Source of the DNA: Primula veris | Taxonomy: Eukaryota; Streptophyta; Magnoliopsida; Ericales; Primulaceae | Assembly (NCBI GenBank): GCA_963682055.1 | Contig: OY821747.1 | Span: forward strand, 22,876,126 to 22,940,125 | Direction: 5' to 3' | DNA: 64,000 nucleotides | Part shown: one piece after another, positions 1 to 11,537 of the stretch | Numbering within the stretch: position 1 is the stretch's first letter | Layout: each line of letters opens with the position of its first letter | Notes under the pieces: model-generated | What the model saw: the letters and a program-made list of their open reading frames with translations, nothing else | What the model was told of the DNA's origin: nothing | Database searches by the model: none | Position numbers and translations under genes: made by a program

Positions 1-349
1 TCTATATTTTCATGATACATAATTCGATCTACCTTTAATTCGAGACGGATTGCGGAAATATTCTCTCTGTCTTATTAACTTCATATTCTCATAATACAAG
101 ATTCACACCAATTATATCTGATGTGAATCTCTGATACGAATTGAAAAAATGTTTAGTCCGGAGTTTCGAGTGCTGTTACGCAGTTTCAGTTGTAACCGAA
201 AGTATATGGCGAAATTAATTTATGAAAAGATAAACACAAGACGTTTGATTACGGAGTTCGACCGAGTCTACTTCTCCAGAGCCTTTACTCGGATTAATGT
301 GATATTGAGAAACATTACAATGTTTGACTCAAAACTTCAAAATAACATG
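1..349. other. Flanking DNA, nothing recognised
   Basis: AT-rich sequence to the left of the Cassandra element. Its last five bases (345-349, acatg) are the left target-site duplication of that element. One 106-codon open frame starts at 149, but it runs into the transposon LTR and resembles no family I know, so I do not call it a gene. Confidence 0.5.
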
Positions 350-640
350 TGTAACGACCCGGCCCTACGGACCGAACCGTCACGCCCGTATCAACAATAT
401 TGTCCGCTTTGGCACAACTTCGCAGGGGAGTCACCCATCCTGTTACTACTCCAAGTTAAGCACGCTTAACTGTGGAGTTCCGTCCTCGCTATTGTGCCGC
501 ACGACTTTAAAAGGCCTTGTTGATAGGAAATGGACCTTTAAGCTCATATACCACACGAGTACTCTCATATCTGGGCGATGTGGGACTGACGCACAACACC
601 GTACCATAGAATTTCTTTCCTGGAAATCTGGGTCGTCACA
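350..640 (-). repeat. Cassandra 3' LTR
   Basis: 291-bp LTR, the same length as its partner and about 93% identical by eye. The purine tract on its inner side (641-655, minus strand) marks it as the downstream LTR. Confidence 0.9.
411..485 (-). other. 5S rRNA-like segment in Cassandra 3' LTR
   Basis: Second copy of the 5S-like module, with the same box order on the minus strand and a few differences from the copy in the other LTR. Confidence 0.8.
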
Positions 641-736
641 TTCACCCTTCCTTTAGGCACGACGTCCTCGTCGGGCACGTCGTCCTTCAGGAGCTCACAC
701 ACACGTGCTAGTCCCCACATCTCCGGCCAGATAGAG

Positions 737-748
737 GCTCTGATACCA
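737..748 (-). other. Primer binding site (tRNA-Met type)
   Basis: Minus strand reads TGGTATCAGAGC, complementary to the 3' end of plant initiator methionine tRNA. It lies two bases inside the 5' LTR boundary. Confidence 0.9.
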
Positions 749-750
749 TC

Positions 751-1041
751 TGTAATGACCCGGCCCTACGGGCTGAACTGCTACGCCCGTATCAACAATA
801 TTGTCCGCTTTGGCACAACTTCCCAGGGGGGTCACCCATCCTGGTACTACTCCAAGTTAAGCACGCTTAACTGTGCAGTTCCGTCCTCCCTATTGTGCCG
901 CACGGTTTTAAAATGCCTTGTTGATAGTAAATGGATCTTTAAGCTCATATACCACACGGGTACTCTCATATCTGGGCGATGTGGGACTGACGCACAACAC
1001 CGCACCATAGCATTTCCTTCCGGGAAATCTGGGTCGTCACA
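751..1041 (-). repeat. Cassandra 5' LTR
   Basis: 291-bp LTR with TGT...ACA ends. In element orientation it is the upstream LTR, because the tRNA-Met primer site abuts its inner side. It contains the 5S-like segment at 812-886. Confidence 0.9.
812..886 (-). other. 5S rRNA-like segment in Cassandra 5' LTR
   Basis: The minus strand matches the 3' two thirds of plant 5S rRNA. It has a box-A-like block (GTTAAGCGTGCTT), a six-base spacer, and a box-C-like block (GAGTAGTA..AGGATGGGTGAC), in the same order and spacing as in 5S genes. In Cassandra elements this segment acts as a pol III promoter-like module. It is not a functional 5S gene here: the 5' third is not evident and substitutions are present. 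Confidence 0.8.
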
Positions 1042-1046
1042 ACATG

Positions 1047-1814
1047 ACTCACTCATGTATATGTCTATCTCGCACTGCTCCTGCCTCACAACTATCACTC
1101 TTATCAATGGCTTCCCGCCATTATCTCTCTTGTTTTATGTCTCTTTTATACAGCGGGTGTTTGATATATATAATCAGAATATCTACATTGTCACACACAC
1201 AAAATATCAAATGCTAATAGATTTTATATATATCATTTACAAAAGATTCTAAATTGATTAAATAAGAAATATTTCCCAAATTTTCTTTCCTTATCTTCAA
1301 GATCTTTCCACCATAATCTCTTTTGTTGTCTTCAAAATTTTTGACTCAATAATAAAAATATTATCTTTCCCTCATTCTGAATAACTTCAAATCATCATAT
1401 CTTGGTCAATACGATTTTAAACCTTATAGAATATATTTGACCGAATCTTGATTTCTAAGTTTCTGTCCGCCAGTTTCAGTTGCAACTGAGATTGCAACTT
1501 ACACATGTACTTGATCATATCTTGATAAAAACGGTACACAATACGAGTGTGTATACTGAGAGTTTATTATTGATATCACAAAATATTTTTACAAATATGA
1601 TGACAAACAATGTGTCACTAGAATCTCGAATCTATAACATAACAGAAACCACACGCAATTTTAACTCATAAATATAGTCAAATTTTCGCAAGTTAATCAT
1701 ATAGCTCAAATGTAACTATAAGAATAACTTTTGAAAATTTCCATTTCAACATTTTATGTATAAGTTCTTGAACGATCAATATTGCGCGTAATTTTGTATA
1801 AAAAATTATAAATA
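1047..1814. other. Intergenic, nothing recognised
   Basis: AT-rich DNA between the Cassandra target duplication and the first GASA unit flank. The open frames here are short and unrelated to known families. Confidence 0.4.
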
Positions 1815-2200
1815 AGAAGTAAGGGAGTAACAAACAACTCACAACCCCTCGTATATAGTCGTAGTCTCAACTCTCAACTCAGAAACTCCATCGATATTAA
1901 GTAGTCTTTTCTTAGCAAGACGGTAATTAATTAAGTCAGTGAGGCGTTTTTCTATTTACTTCAAAGCTATAATTGGTGCATGCAATGGAGTCAAATGGAC
2001 TCAATATAGTGACAATTCTGAAACAAGATCCAGAAGGTAAAAAAAACAAAAGAGTGATTGAGGAAACCAAGTATTGATTTCCATATGTACCATGTACGTC
2101 TTTGGAAGTAGTAACATGGAGCACTAAAAGGAATTTATTAAAACTAAAATAACAGCTTTCATTTTAGGAGAGCTCAATAAAACTTAATTATCGGTTCATT
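1815..2200 (+). repeat. GASA unit 1, duplicated upstream/promoter segment
   Basis: Two blocks match sequence linked to the other GASA units. 1815-1990 matches 17480-17700 (shared phrase cttagcaagac, then aattggtgcatgcaatgga). 2010-2190 matches the regions upstream of the intact genes at 26604-26860 and 42262-42520 (shared phrases tgaggaaacca and ggaatttattaaaacta). This is the orphaned promoter region of the first, broken GASA copy. The gene's first two exons do not follow it. Confidence 0.65.
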
Positions 2201-2362
2201 ATATCTCATATTTCGTGATATATTTTTGACAGACGTTTAAATAATTACACTCACTATTGAACCGATAACTATCTTTCGGCTAACCTAGCCTCCTTCGTCC
2301 CTCGGGACCAACAAGGGGTAGTATAGAAATATTCACCTGTTGTTTATCGACTAATTTTTACG

Positions 2363-2884
2363 TGTTGGGTACGTTGGGTACATTGTAATTAAAAAGAATA
2401 ATTTTTACGGAAAATAAAGGGACAAATAAATAGAAAAGTAATTTCCTCAAATACAACTTTAAAAAAGAGAGTATCTAAATGATACCGAAATGTACTAAAG
2501 TATGAGACGAGATAACTGCAAGCAGATTTCCTTAAACGATATTTGCCCCGCCACCCCTACTTCTGGCTAAATGGGACACTTCATTCCCAAGGTACAATGT
2601 CTATCACATGTGACTCAGTGGAAACGGCACCGAGCCACGGTCGGACCGTTGGTGGTGCGGTACTCTCTCTCTATATGCATGCATATGTGAATGTGTGCAT
2701 GTGTATAATGTTATGTATGTATTTTTTTTTTCATAAAAAGCATAGAAAAAATGATGATAGACCATCATATTTAAAGCATTCTCTTTGTAACTTTACAATA
2801 AATACACACATAAATGGGGGGTAAATGTTTTTATAACTACAAAGTTAAAACCATTCAATAAAAAAAAATACATGTTTTCCAACA
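2363..2884 (-). repeat. 3' LTR of outer copia element, truncated
   Basis: Clearly similar to 14705-15236 along its length, for example the shared stretch caccgttgg-type phrases around tcggaccgttggtggtgcgg. It starts (minus strand) TGTTGGAAAA at 2884. The outer end is missing: similarity stops near 2363, about 120 bp short of full length. Confidence 0.7.
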
Positions 2885-3467
2885 ATCTCCTACATGAATG
2901 CTATCTAAAACATGCAACTTGCAAATAAATGCAATCAAGAAAACCACGAGAATTTACTGCATAAGGACAGATAGCGCGCGTCTTGAACCTGCCATAGCAA
3001 AATACCTTTCGGATATACTTGCACTAGGTAGCGTAATATTTTGAACCATTAGCATTTTGTGTATACCAAAATAATACCCGCACAATGCATTCTCTACATC
3101 ACTTATTAGGCCATTTAGTTGTTGTCCATATTTGGCCATGGACTGCCTTGACAAACTTCAACCGAGTGCTTTAGCGATTTAGCCATAGGTCATCATATAG
3201 TATCGGTCATACACACTCGTTATAGGTGATTTTCAAGTCAATGGTGTCCTGAATCACCCCACTCGATCTTTGAGATACATGATTTATTAAGAGCCTCACG
3301 CTCACCCTTACAATTGTACAGGTCTATCACTCTTTCATCATAAAAATGGGCTGAGAACTTATATTCTCGAGTACTTTGTTCGGTCACCTGCACAATTCAG
3401 GTTTCCCATTGAGCCTGAGAATGAAGTTTTCAGTACAGGTTGGGTAGCTTATGTGAAGTTTTTTAAT

Positions 3468-3865
3468 TTATTGGGCTTCAACCCCCATTTCCCTCGATGA
3501 TGCTCCGACTCCTCTGCAAGTCAAGCATTTTGTATATGAATCCGCATTATTATCCTTGGACCTTGCAAAGTCTAATGATACCTTACTGTTTGCTAACAAC
3601 TGTTTTTGCGAACTTGTGTCTCCGACGACTATGTCATGACTTTGTCGGGACTTTCCATTATACAATTACTCTGATCTTGTTCAATAACTGACTGACTGTA
3701 GCAGTGCACACTTATTGCGGGAACAGATTTTGGCCACTTGGAATACCTAACAAAACTTCTCATCCAATCTGCCTCTTCTGTAGCTAGATTCAACGTTATG
3801 AATTCTAACTCCATGGTTTCTCCATTCATAAAATACATATTTTGGTTCATGAGGTGTATTTTCAT
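3468..3865 (-). pseudogene. copia RNase H C-terminal fragment
   Basis: Two overlapping frames on the minus strand together read as the end of a copia polyprotein. Frame one (3865-3629) has ELEFITLNLATEEADWMRS and VPAISVHCYSQSVI. Frame two (3665-3468) has MYNGKSRQSHDIVV, VSLDFARSKDNNADSYTK and SSREMGVEAQ. These match the family signatures for RNase H and the ending before the 3' UTR (VRSKDNxADPLTKGL, SSRGMGL). A frameshift near 3640-3660 and several substitutions show it is dead. Confidence 0.75.
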
Positions 3866-6525
3866 GGAGACTAGAGTAAAGGCATTGAAATCATCAATGC
3901 CATCCTTTACTTATAGTCATTCACTATATGTCTCAAGCGCTGTCAACCTCATTGTTGAAGGCATCTTACTATATAAAATTTATATGTATAACATTGATTG
4001 TTTTAGTGTCGCCGTTTCTCCTTCGCTCACGAAGGTCAAGGGTCGGAAAAAGTTTCCTTTCTCACCCTTTTAATATGCCAAGACACTTTATCTTCCTTAC
4101 AAGATTCACTTGCCCCCACATTTCCAGCACCATTTGAGTGTTCATTTGTTTTTTGTACCGTAATACTTTGAACCCTCAATGTATTAATCACACTTACCAG
4201 GCGTTCGAGTTTGCGGGAAAGCTTCTCTTATAGAAAGTTTGTTTCTCGTGTATAGAACAATACTCTACATGCACTTTAAAGTCATCAGACTTATGCACTA
4301 GAAACCGATCGGCGCTATCTTTAGTGTTTATCCAATAAACACACCGTCTACTATTTTCGGTCATATCCAAGCTCTTAAAGGAACAAGAATTAAAACTTTT
4401 TACTTAGGTAGAACCAAACTTTCATGAACTTATAGTTAGGCATCATGCCTTATATAATTCTAACTGTTTGGTCCAAATTCCTAAGTGGTAGTTTGTTCAA
4501 CCCATAGCTTGTAAAATGCTCACTTTCTTCACAAATTCAGAGTTTAACCCTGAACTTATCAACATGATGTTCATCGTTTAACAACTACATTTTTTCTTGA
4601 GAGCATAATAAGTCGTTCTTTAATGATTGGTGTCATTCCAAAAACACAATTGTGTGAACGGTGTCGCGTGTTCACCGTTTCATTCACACTAACCATGTAT
4701 TCATAACCATGTGAATATACCGTTTCGGAACTAGTTGGACAATATCTAACACGTCTAAGAATAGTCTATAATTTATTGATTAACACTTAATCATTGGGTT
4801 AAAGTTGGTAGATTAACACAACAGAAAAATCATGATTAAACCATGTTTTCTGACTAGTCTTAATCCTCAACAATAAGATTCTCGTATTCATTCTTACTTG
4901 AATGAATATCTCGACTGATTTGTCTTTACTTCTCATCAAGTAGACATATCAGTGTTTAGTACAACCATCGATAAATTGAGGAAATACATTTTAACTTCTT
5001 CTTGGTTTGTACGTATCTCAAATGAAACAAACCATTAGGTTATGTACTCCGTTCGAAACTTCGAACCGAATACTTAGTAATACATTACTTCAAACACAAA
5101 CTCATATTTGTTTTTCAATTTAAATAATAGATCTAGAAAAACAAAACCTTTATGATTTTATATTTTCATGACCTATTATATCATGTCGAATCAGTGACTT
5201 TGCTGAATAACTCAACATGTCATTATTAGCAAGCTCAACATATTCACAATATGTCTTACCCATAAATTAATAAGATGTTATTTCAACAAATAATAAATTA
5301 GCCGATATTTGTTAATCTTAAAATAAAATTCAACGACCATTTATAATTTGTTTAATCATCAAATTATTTTCTCTTGCATGAACAAAGTTGGTTATTAAAT
5401 AACTTTTCATCCAAATATGTAACCGACTCGTCAATGCAATTCGTAGCTAGCTAATAAAGCTCATCATAAATGCATATGTGACTATCATTACAATATTTAT
5501 AACTCTTCAAATTAACTTACAATTAATCATAATTAATAAAAAGTTATAAATCTTGCCATTAATCTCATTCATAATCACCGTTATAAATTTTCTAACACTC
5601 CAAATTAAATTATAATATATTCACAAATAATAACGAGTTACAAGTCATTATGTCACCACATTAGTGTATTTTATAATGGTTGTTTCAAATTTATAACTCC
5701 CATTAATTTACAATAAATCTCAATTAATAAGAAGAACACCCTTTATATCACCTGTTTAATAATGGTGGTTTCGAATTTGTAACATCTCTCATTAATTGCA
5801 ATAAATCACAATTAATAAGAATATCACTCATTATATCATCACATTAGTGTATTTAATAATGGTGGTTTTGAATTTATAACCCCCGTCATTAATATGTAAT
5901 CATTCAAAATTAATAAGAGTTACATCAACACCCACAATGTTCTGGTCAGTTCCAGTACCCACTGTATTCCGGACATTTCCCGCAGGAAACTGTTCGTTAT
6001 CTCAAATAACAAACACGCACAATCTAATTTCAAAAAATGAAACTAAAACTCCTCATTCGCAAACACTAGATTTCTATAATCACACATGGTTTCAAGAAAC
6101 GGAGTTTGCAAGAGTTTCTAGTTCATTCCCGAAAAATATTATCAAATTCTGAAAGATTTATTCAGCCGTAAACACCAGATAAATCTGATTTTACAAAAAA
6201 CAATCTCACAATTCAAACAAGTTCTGTCGTAAACTCCAAATTCTAAAAATCAGAAAATGGTTTTACAATAACTATTTCGAAACCAGTTCTGTCGTAATTC
6301 CCGATTTAATGGCTTTTACTATAACTATTTCGAATAATCACCAAACCTCCGATTCCATTGTAAAGATTCATGTCTACACAAATATTTATTGGAAATTGTT
6401 AGTAATTTTATTAACATGAAGAACAATAAACATGTATAAAATTCAAATAATATAATGTAGTCTTTAACGAGATTACTCATAATATGAAATGACAATAAAT
6501 TCATTCATTACTAAATAATCCACAT
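3866..6525. other. Internal non-coding part of outer copia element
   Basis: About 2.7 kb of AT-rich sequence with no open frame that I can assign. Reverse transcriptase and integrase motifs are absent, so most of pol has been lost or replaced. Confidence 0.4.
5450..5930. repeat. Degenerate AT-rich tandem repeats
   Basis: A phrase of about 100-120 bp recurs imperfectly. It contains aattaataagar, then a tca(t/c)cacattagtgta block, then taataatggtggtttygaa. It is seen at least three times between 5640 and 5930, with weaker copies before. Confidence 0.5.
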
Positions 6526-6748
6526 TGTTGTGTGACATATTAGCTCGTTATAGATATATGTAGAGATATGTATAGATATAGAGAGAGGTATGAGAGACAA
6601 CAATAAATGAGACTTTATTAATCAGAATGTATGAATGAATGTAAAATACAAGACCCCTAACCCTCTTTATATAGATAGAGGGGTAGGGTTATAAGCCCAC
6701 TTGGGCCCATAAAGTACAAGCCCAATAGTCCAATAATATCCTACAACA
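6526..6748 (-). repeat. 3' LTR of copia copy A
   Basis: 223-bp LTR with one mismatch (g/t) to its partner by eye. On the minus strand the purine tract CCAAAGGGGGAA immediately precedes it. Confidence 0.9.
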
Positions 6749-6815
6749 TTCCCCCTTTGGACGTCTTGAATTCTTCGTCTTCATGCAGTCGATCTGAGTC
6801 GAGTTCATTCGCAAT
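6749..6815 (-). other. copia polyprotein C-terminus and purine tract (copy A)
   Basis: On the minus strand the frame ends in DSDRLHEDEEFKTSKGG, the typical last residues of this copia lineage, running directly into the purine tract and the 3' LTR. Confidence 0.75.
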
Positions 6816-6899
6816 GCTAAACACATAAAAACCTTAGGGACGGAAAACCCAGTGTGGGACAAAACCGGTACCTAGGAGAAACTGTGTAGCCGAATGATA

Positions 6900-7510
6900 T
6901 AGGCCGAAATTCTATGTAATTAACTAACCATAAAACAGTGTGCCTCATCAAAACCTTGCCGGAGCAAACCCAATGGGAAAATCTCTGATCGAAGGAAAAA
7001 GAGTGCAACAGTGGTAGTAGTAGGGAATCAACCACAAAACAGGTGCCTCATCAAAACCTTGCTAGAGTAAACCCAGTGGGAAAAATCTCTAGTCGAAGGA
7101 CAAAAGAGTACACAGTGGTAAGAAGTATACAACCGGATACTCCCCCTAATTTCGGCAATCTTAAGTGAGATATGATGGGAACGTGTCTCGCTAAAAACCT
7201 TGCCAAGGAAAACCCAGTGGGAAAAAACCTTGGTCTAAGGACAAAAAGAGTACACGGGCATGCGACTGGATGCTCCCCCTCACTTGCACACGACAGGGTG
7301 CGAGGATTTCGACTAAGTAGTAATTAGTGCAATAAGCATTCACATGGATGCTCCCCCTCACTTGCACACGACAGGGTGCAATGATTTCATATTCCAAGAA
7401 AGAGTACGTGCATTCGACTAGATGCTTCATTTACTTGCACACGACTGGATGCAAGAAAATCTAACGTGAAATAGAACGAGCATTCGACAAGATGCTCTTA
7501 AACTTCATAT
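6900..7510 (-). repeat. Imperfect tandem repeats upstream of 3' LTR (copy A)
   Basis: Two kinds of repeat. A module of roughly 80-120 bp containing CCCACTGGGTTT and GCAAGGTTTT (minus strand) occurs three times between 6940 and 7260. A second module with ttgcacacga and ggatgctccccct occurs three to four times between 7260 and 7500. The same arrangement is present in copy B (25090-25660). Confidence 0.7.
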
Positions 7511-7699
7511 GTGAAGATTTATTTCGGCGAAAAATGCTAAATAGCATAATCTAGTCATGTCTCTCTTGATCGATAATAACAAGTTGTCCTCAAATAAGAC
7601 AAGTGCTTTATCTGGATCGTGAGACAGAGCATATGTAATTCAAATATGGCTAATACTAGCTCGAAGCCATATACACTCTCTAGTCGTCTCATAGAGCAC

Positions 7700-7850
7700 G
7701 AATAGATCAGAGTGATTCGTTTGGAGTCATTCCAAGACCTCCAAGATATCGCCTTATTCCTAATGGCAAAGACATACCATGTTAGGAATATCCCTTATGC
7801 GGGTCTGATAAGTAACCAGCATCGGTATAACCGAAAAAGGGTTGCGTTAA
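7700..7850 (-). pseudogene. copia RNase H remnant (copy A)
   Basis: The minus strand contains the equivalent of DAGYLSDPHK, the RNase H signature of this lineage, followed by frameshifts. The open frame seen on the opposite strand here (7712-7963) is an antisense artefact. Confidence 0.6.
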
Positions 7851-8569
7851 TTCGAGTACCGAAGGGGGTAGGTACACTCGATGACGCAAAATGGGATAAA
7901 CTAGCCCACTTCCAAAATTACCTTAAGGTAATGGGAAATGCCATTTCAATGGCAGCGTGTTAGCGCGATGCTGTGTCGAGCTATACCATTCACAGCAGAC
8001 AAGATGTTCGTCCTAGTACATTAGACCAAGTACAATGATGCGCTTATTGTACTTAGATATGAACATCATGGTTCAATATCTCTTTGTCGTCTCATCAGGG
8101 ACGGACCGGGTCTATATCAATGTCTAGTGATCGAACGATCATGGGAGAATCTGACGATTTAGCGTCATAATGACTAAAACGTCATAACACCTTCTGGGTG
8201 TAGTCTGAATCATGGACTTAGATTCAATCTTTACGGGACTCGATCATCAGGCCGAGTCACTACCGTTTCTTCCCAAGATCCTTCATCTCGAAGGCAAATC
8301 CAAAAGTGGATCGCATAATAAAACACGCAAGGGCATAATACTTGTTCAAGTATCCCAAGCTGATCAAGTACTCACTTAGGCGGGTATACCACATCCGCTC
8401 AGATTATATTAATCCATATAGTGAACGTCTCATTTAATTGAGATCGTGTTCCGTGATCAGGAACTACTTGATTCAAGCATTATGAAGTCACACAGGGACC
8501 TTCATCTATATCGCTTTGTCTAAATCCCCATAGAGATAAAATAGTGACCACAATCACATGCTGCATAAT

Positions 8570-8800
8570 CAGTTTTCGGAAACTACTAAACTGATAAAGT
8601 AGGGGACCGTTATAACGTCCATTACGAGGAAATCAACCATCTCGTAATCAATTCCAAGGTGTGAGAGAAGCCTTGCGCTACTAGGCGAGCATTTAACAAT
8701 CTCATTATTCTCATCACTTTTCCTTACGAATAACCAAATAAACGAACTCGTTTAACATTGGTGGTGTTGGAGCTACAGGTCCGAACACACTTTCGCTAAG
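8570..8800 (-). pseudogene. copia reverse transcriptase remnant (copy A)
   Basis: The minus strand reads VFGPVAPTPP at 8797-8768. A frameshift follows before the block corresponding to FVRKSDENNEIV and GIDYEMV. It is homologous to the better preserved RT block of copy B at 23799-24026. No full RT frame remains. Confidence 0.7.
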
Positions 8801-9105
8801 GAGTCTACTTGGATTGCAAGTTTCTATTAGTCCAGTCTATTCTACGTTGACTTCAGGCAACGGTACATGGTTCCCTGTCATAATTTGCTCATATTATCAG
8901 TCGTCACCGAATATATGAACAAGTAATCAATGACAGTCTCGTTTCGCTTCAATATCGTCTAAGATATCATGATCGACAGATATTTCGAGATTCTTAGGAT
9001 GAGGAGGAAATCACACATCTCCTTGATCCTTTATAATCTCGTGCGACAAACGAGTTTCAGTTCACCACCTCTGGGGCTGAACGAATTAAGAACCGGTCAA
9101 CTTCC

Positions 9106-9291
9106 TCATATCTTAGGAAGGACGACAGACTGACGGCCGATGGCAGCGTCCTTTGCTTGGCGGGTTCGGCCAAAGCAACGTGTTATGACAGGAACACGGC
9201 GTCCGACAGGGACGTCTATCCTTGCAAGCATTTTGCAGCAGGTATAAATGATCTCGTGACATCTCATAAAGTCATTAAATGCATCTGGCAT
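9106..9291 (-). pseudogene. copia integrase-RT hinge remnant (copy A)
   Basis: The open frame contains ARIDVPVGRRVPV. IDVPVG is a recurrent motif in the linker between integrase and reverse transcriptase of this copia lineage. The same block occurs at 23295-23489 and 63861-63992. Confidence 0.5.
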
Positions 9292-9685
9292 TTAGTCAGA
9301 CTTGAGGGAGTCTATGCACTTACTTATCACTAAGTGCAGTTTTGGGGATCAAGCTAAGACTGAGTGGGTTATGCCACGTTACTTCACGTCGTTCCTTATC
9401 AATGGTAACGTGCAAATCTCCCCCTAACGACAGGGGAGAATAGTCTTAGCGATGTCACTTTGGCATATCATGCGGTAAAGAGATCGCTTGCCAAGGTTAC
9501 TCTATCAAATGATAGGCAGGAGATTCATAATCGACTTATCTCCCCTTCAGAGGTCCATATTTTGAACGCTAGAGCGGCTCAATCAAAATATTAATTAATC
9601 ACTCTAAACACGCGTTAATATGAGACTTCTGGCTCATAACCAGTAACCAGCTGATACGCATATGGTGTTTGAGTGTCTATGGGCC

Positions 9686-9990
9686 TCATAACGGACCAAT
9701 ACAGCAAAATAGCATAACCCCACACGGAAATATAAATTTTGGTGCGCAAGACCAAGAAATGCGTGCAATCATTTGCAGTCGCATCATCAAACTTTCCGTG
9801 AGTCCATTTTGGGTCTGAACATAATCGACAGGATGTTCAATTTCAATTTCCAAACTCAAGTAATTCAAATCGAAATTTCGATTCTTACTCTTCGGTATTA
9901 TCAAGTCGACTAGACTTTTCAGGATAATCCGGATCATGAGCCATCAACTTAATGATAGGGCTAAAAGTTTGAGAAATGCTGCATTTCTGT
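9686..9990 (-). pseudogene. copia integrase remnant (copy A)
   Basis: The minus strand first encodes the equivalent of DPDYPEKPSRLDNTEE, followed by a TAA. In another frame come IEHPVDYVQTQNGLTESLMM and RLQMIAR, the integrase core/C-terminal signatures (HPVxYVxTQNGLAESLIKRI). The frame breaks are shared with copy C. Confidence 0.8.
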
Positions 9991-11234
9991 GGACAACAAT
10001 AATCATGTGACCTTATTGTCGATGCATCAACCATAACCATTTATATTTATGGTCCGTCTTATGGTTGGATAAGTCCACAATAACTCCTTCAATTCTTTAC
10101 AAGAATTCTACGAGTTCTTTTCGTGATCTTTACACATACTAGTCTTTCAAAGTGAGCATTAGTGGCATGAATTTCGGATTAATCATGAAATATATTCTCA
10201 AAGAGAATCCAAATGCGATGCGATTATAAATCAACCATCGTATTTTGACCCGGGAATATCTCATCCGGTCAATGCCACAATATCAAAATGTTCTTATCAA
10301 TCGACGACAGGCGAATGATAGTACAGACAATCATGTCTTAGCATCTAAATCATTTATCATTCGACGACAGGCGAAATGATAAGGTAACTTTAAATGCTTT
10401 AAAGAATGTGGTAGCAACCACTTGAAAGACATTTCAACTCCTCTAAAATACGCTTTTGGTCGTATTGAATGGAGGCTATGTAAAGAAATTTTAATTCTTT
10501 CATGAGCTATTACCAGGTAACACTGGTTTTCTCGAATATTTTATAACTCAACAAGGTACGACAGGACCTATAAGAGTATAACGCCTCATATTTGACAAAT
10601 CAATTTGGCTTTACCAAAGATTTCGATTTGGAATGACAGGTCCAGAATCGTTGTCACTGAGTACTTTTTTTTAGGCAAATAGTTGGTGAAATTATGTGGT
10701 ACACTGTTACCCACTATTTCCAAAAAAAATCAACTACCCCACAAGTATTGCCTAAAATTTCAAAATTTAAAGTTTGGTCACATTTGTCAAAGGAATTTGC
10801 TCAAAAACACTTTAAATTATTTCGAGAAATTTCGTAAACAGGCAAACCATAATCCAAAAGTATGTCCAAATGGAAAAATCATAATCCAAATGGAAAAACA
10901 TAATCCAGATGATGAGCGAAAAAATGGCTCAATGATTTATCAAAATCAATAAAGAAAGGTACCAAACTTATTTGAGCTACAAAACCGGGGGTCTCAAATG
11001 TTTCCTTTCAGTTATCTTTAACCACATTAGCATCGGTTTTTCCACTTTTATAATAGTTGTGAACTATTTAAGGAGTAACCGTGCATGACCGTTGTCTTTA
11101 TAGCATAGAGTTGGCTCCTTGAGCATCATCTCTTACTTTGTGACAACGGTCCATATTGTTCCTTTCAATTACTGTCTTGGAGCCACAGGTTTTCGATTTT
11201 GACGATTGTCTAAAATCTCACTTGGCTAGGCGAT

Positions 11235-11537
11235 TCATCGGGGTCGCGAAAGTTCGAGACAAATAACACTTGTCTCGGTTCTCGATTCGTGGAAAAACAA
11301 ATATACACGAAGAGTATTAATATCAGGCAAACAATTCGCCATTGACCCAATAGGATTAAAACTACTCACCGGGGTAATTTTCTTATCCAATAACAGATGG
11401 GTGATAAAGGAACATGGTGAATATAAATTCACGATACTGCTTATGGAATACAATTTCCAATCTATTATTTTGGTGAAATATTGCTCCAATATGTCAATTT
11501 CAGACATTTGTTCACCATAGACGTCATCACGTCTCAA
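11235..11537 (-). pseudogene. copia gag remnant (copy A)
   Basis: A 100-codon open frame containing YGEQMSEIDILEQYFTKI and FNPIGSMANCLPDINTL. These correspond to the copia gag (UBN2-type) positions for CGExISDxDMLExTF and RPTGSxPFPEVN. Between them the sequence matching QQYRE lies in another frame, so the region has at least two frameshifts relative to a working gag. Confidence 0.6.

Larger units (their letters stand above)
350..1041 (-). mobile_element. Cassandra-type TRIM retrotransposon, complete
   Basis: This is a 692-bp non-coding LTR element on the minus strand. Two direct repeats of 291 bp (350-640 and 751-1041) begin TGTAAYGACCC and end GGGTCGTCACA. The element is flanked by a perfect 5-bp duplication, acatg, at 345-349 and 1042-1046. 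The internal part is only 110 bp. On the minus strand it carries the classic initiator-tRNA-Met primer binding site TGGTATCAGAGC (748-737), two bases from the 5' LTR. A purine tract lies next to the 3' LTR (655-641). Each LTR holds a 5S-rRNA-like segment, the hallmark of Cassandra. It encodes no protein and would depend on enzymes from other elements. The LTRs differ at roughly 20 positions by eye, so this is not a very recent insertion. Confidence 0.92.

Noticed and set aside
2188..2268. 11-bp inverted repeat ttatcggttca...tgaaccgataa, possible MITE
   Set aside because: Part of it is present in the GASA copy 3 promoter as ordinary sequence, and no flanking duplication is visible.
7712..7963. 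83-codon open frame on the plus strand (and its counterpart at 24669-24884 minus)
   Set aside because: It is antisense to the copia RNase H remnant; the opposite strand carries the recognisable DAGYLSDPHK signature.
10683..10952. 89-codon open frame on the plus strand inside copia copy A
   Set aside because: The element's coding sense is minus here, the frame is low complexity (Lys/Asn-rich), and it has no family match.
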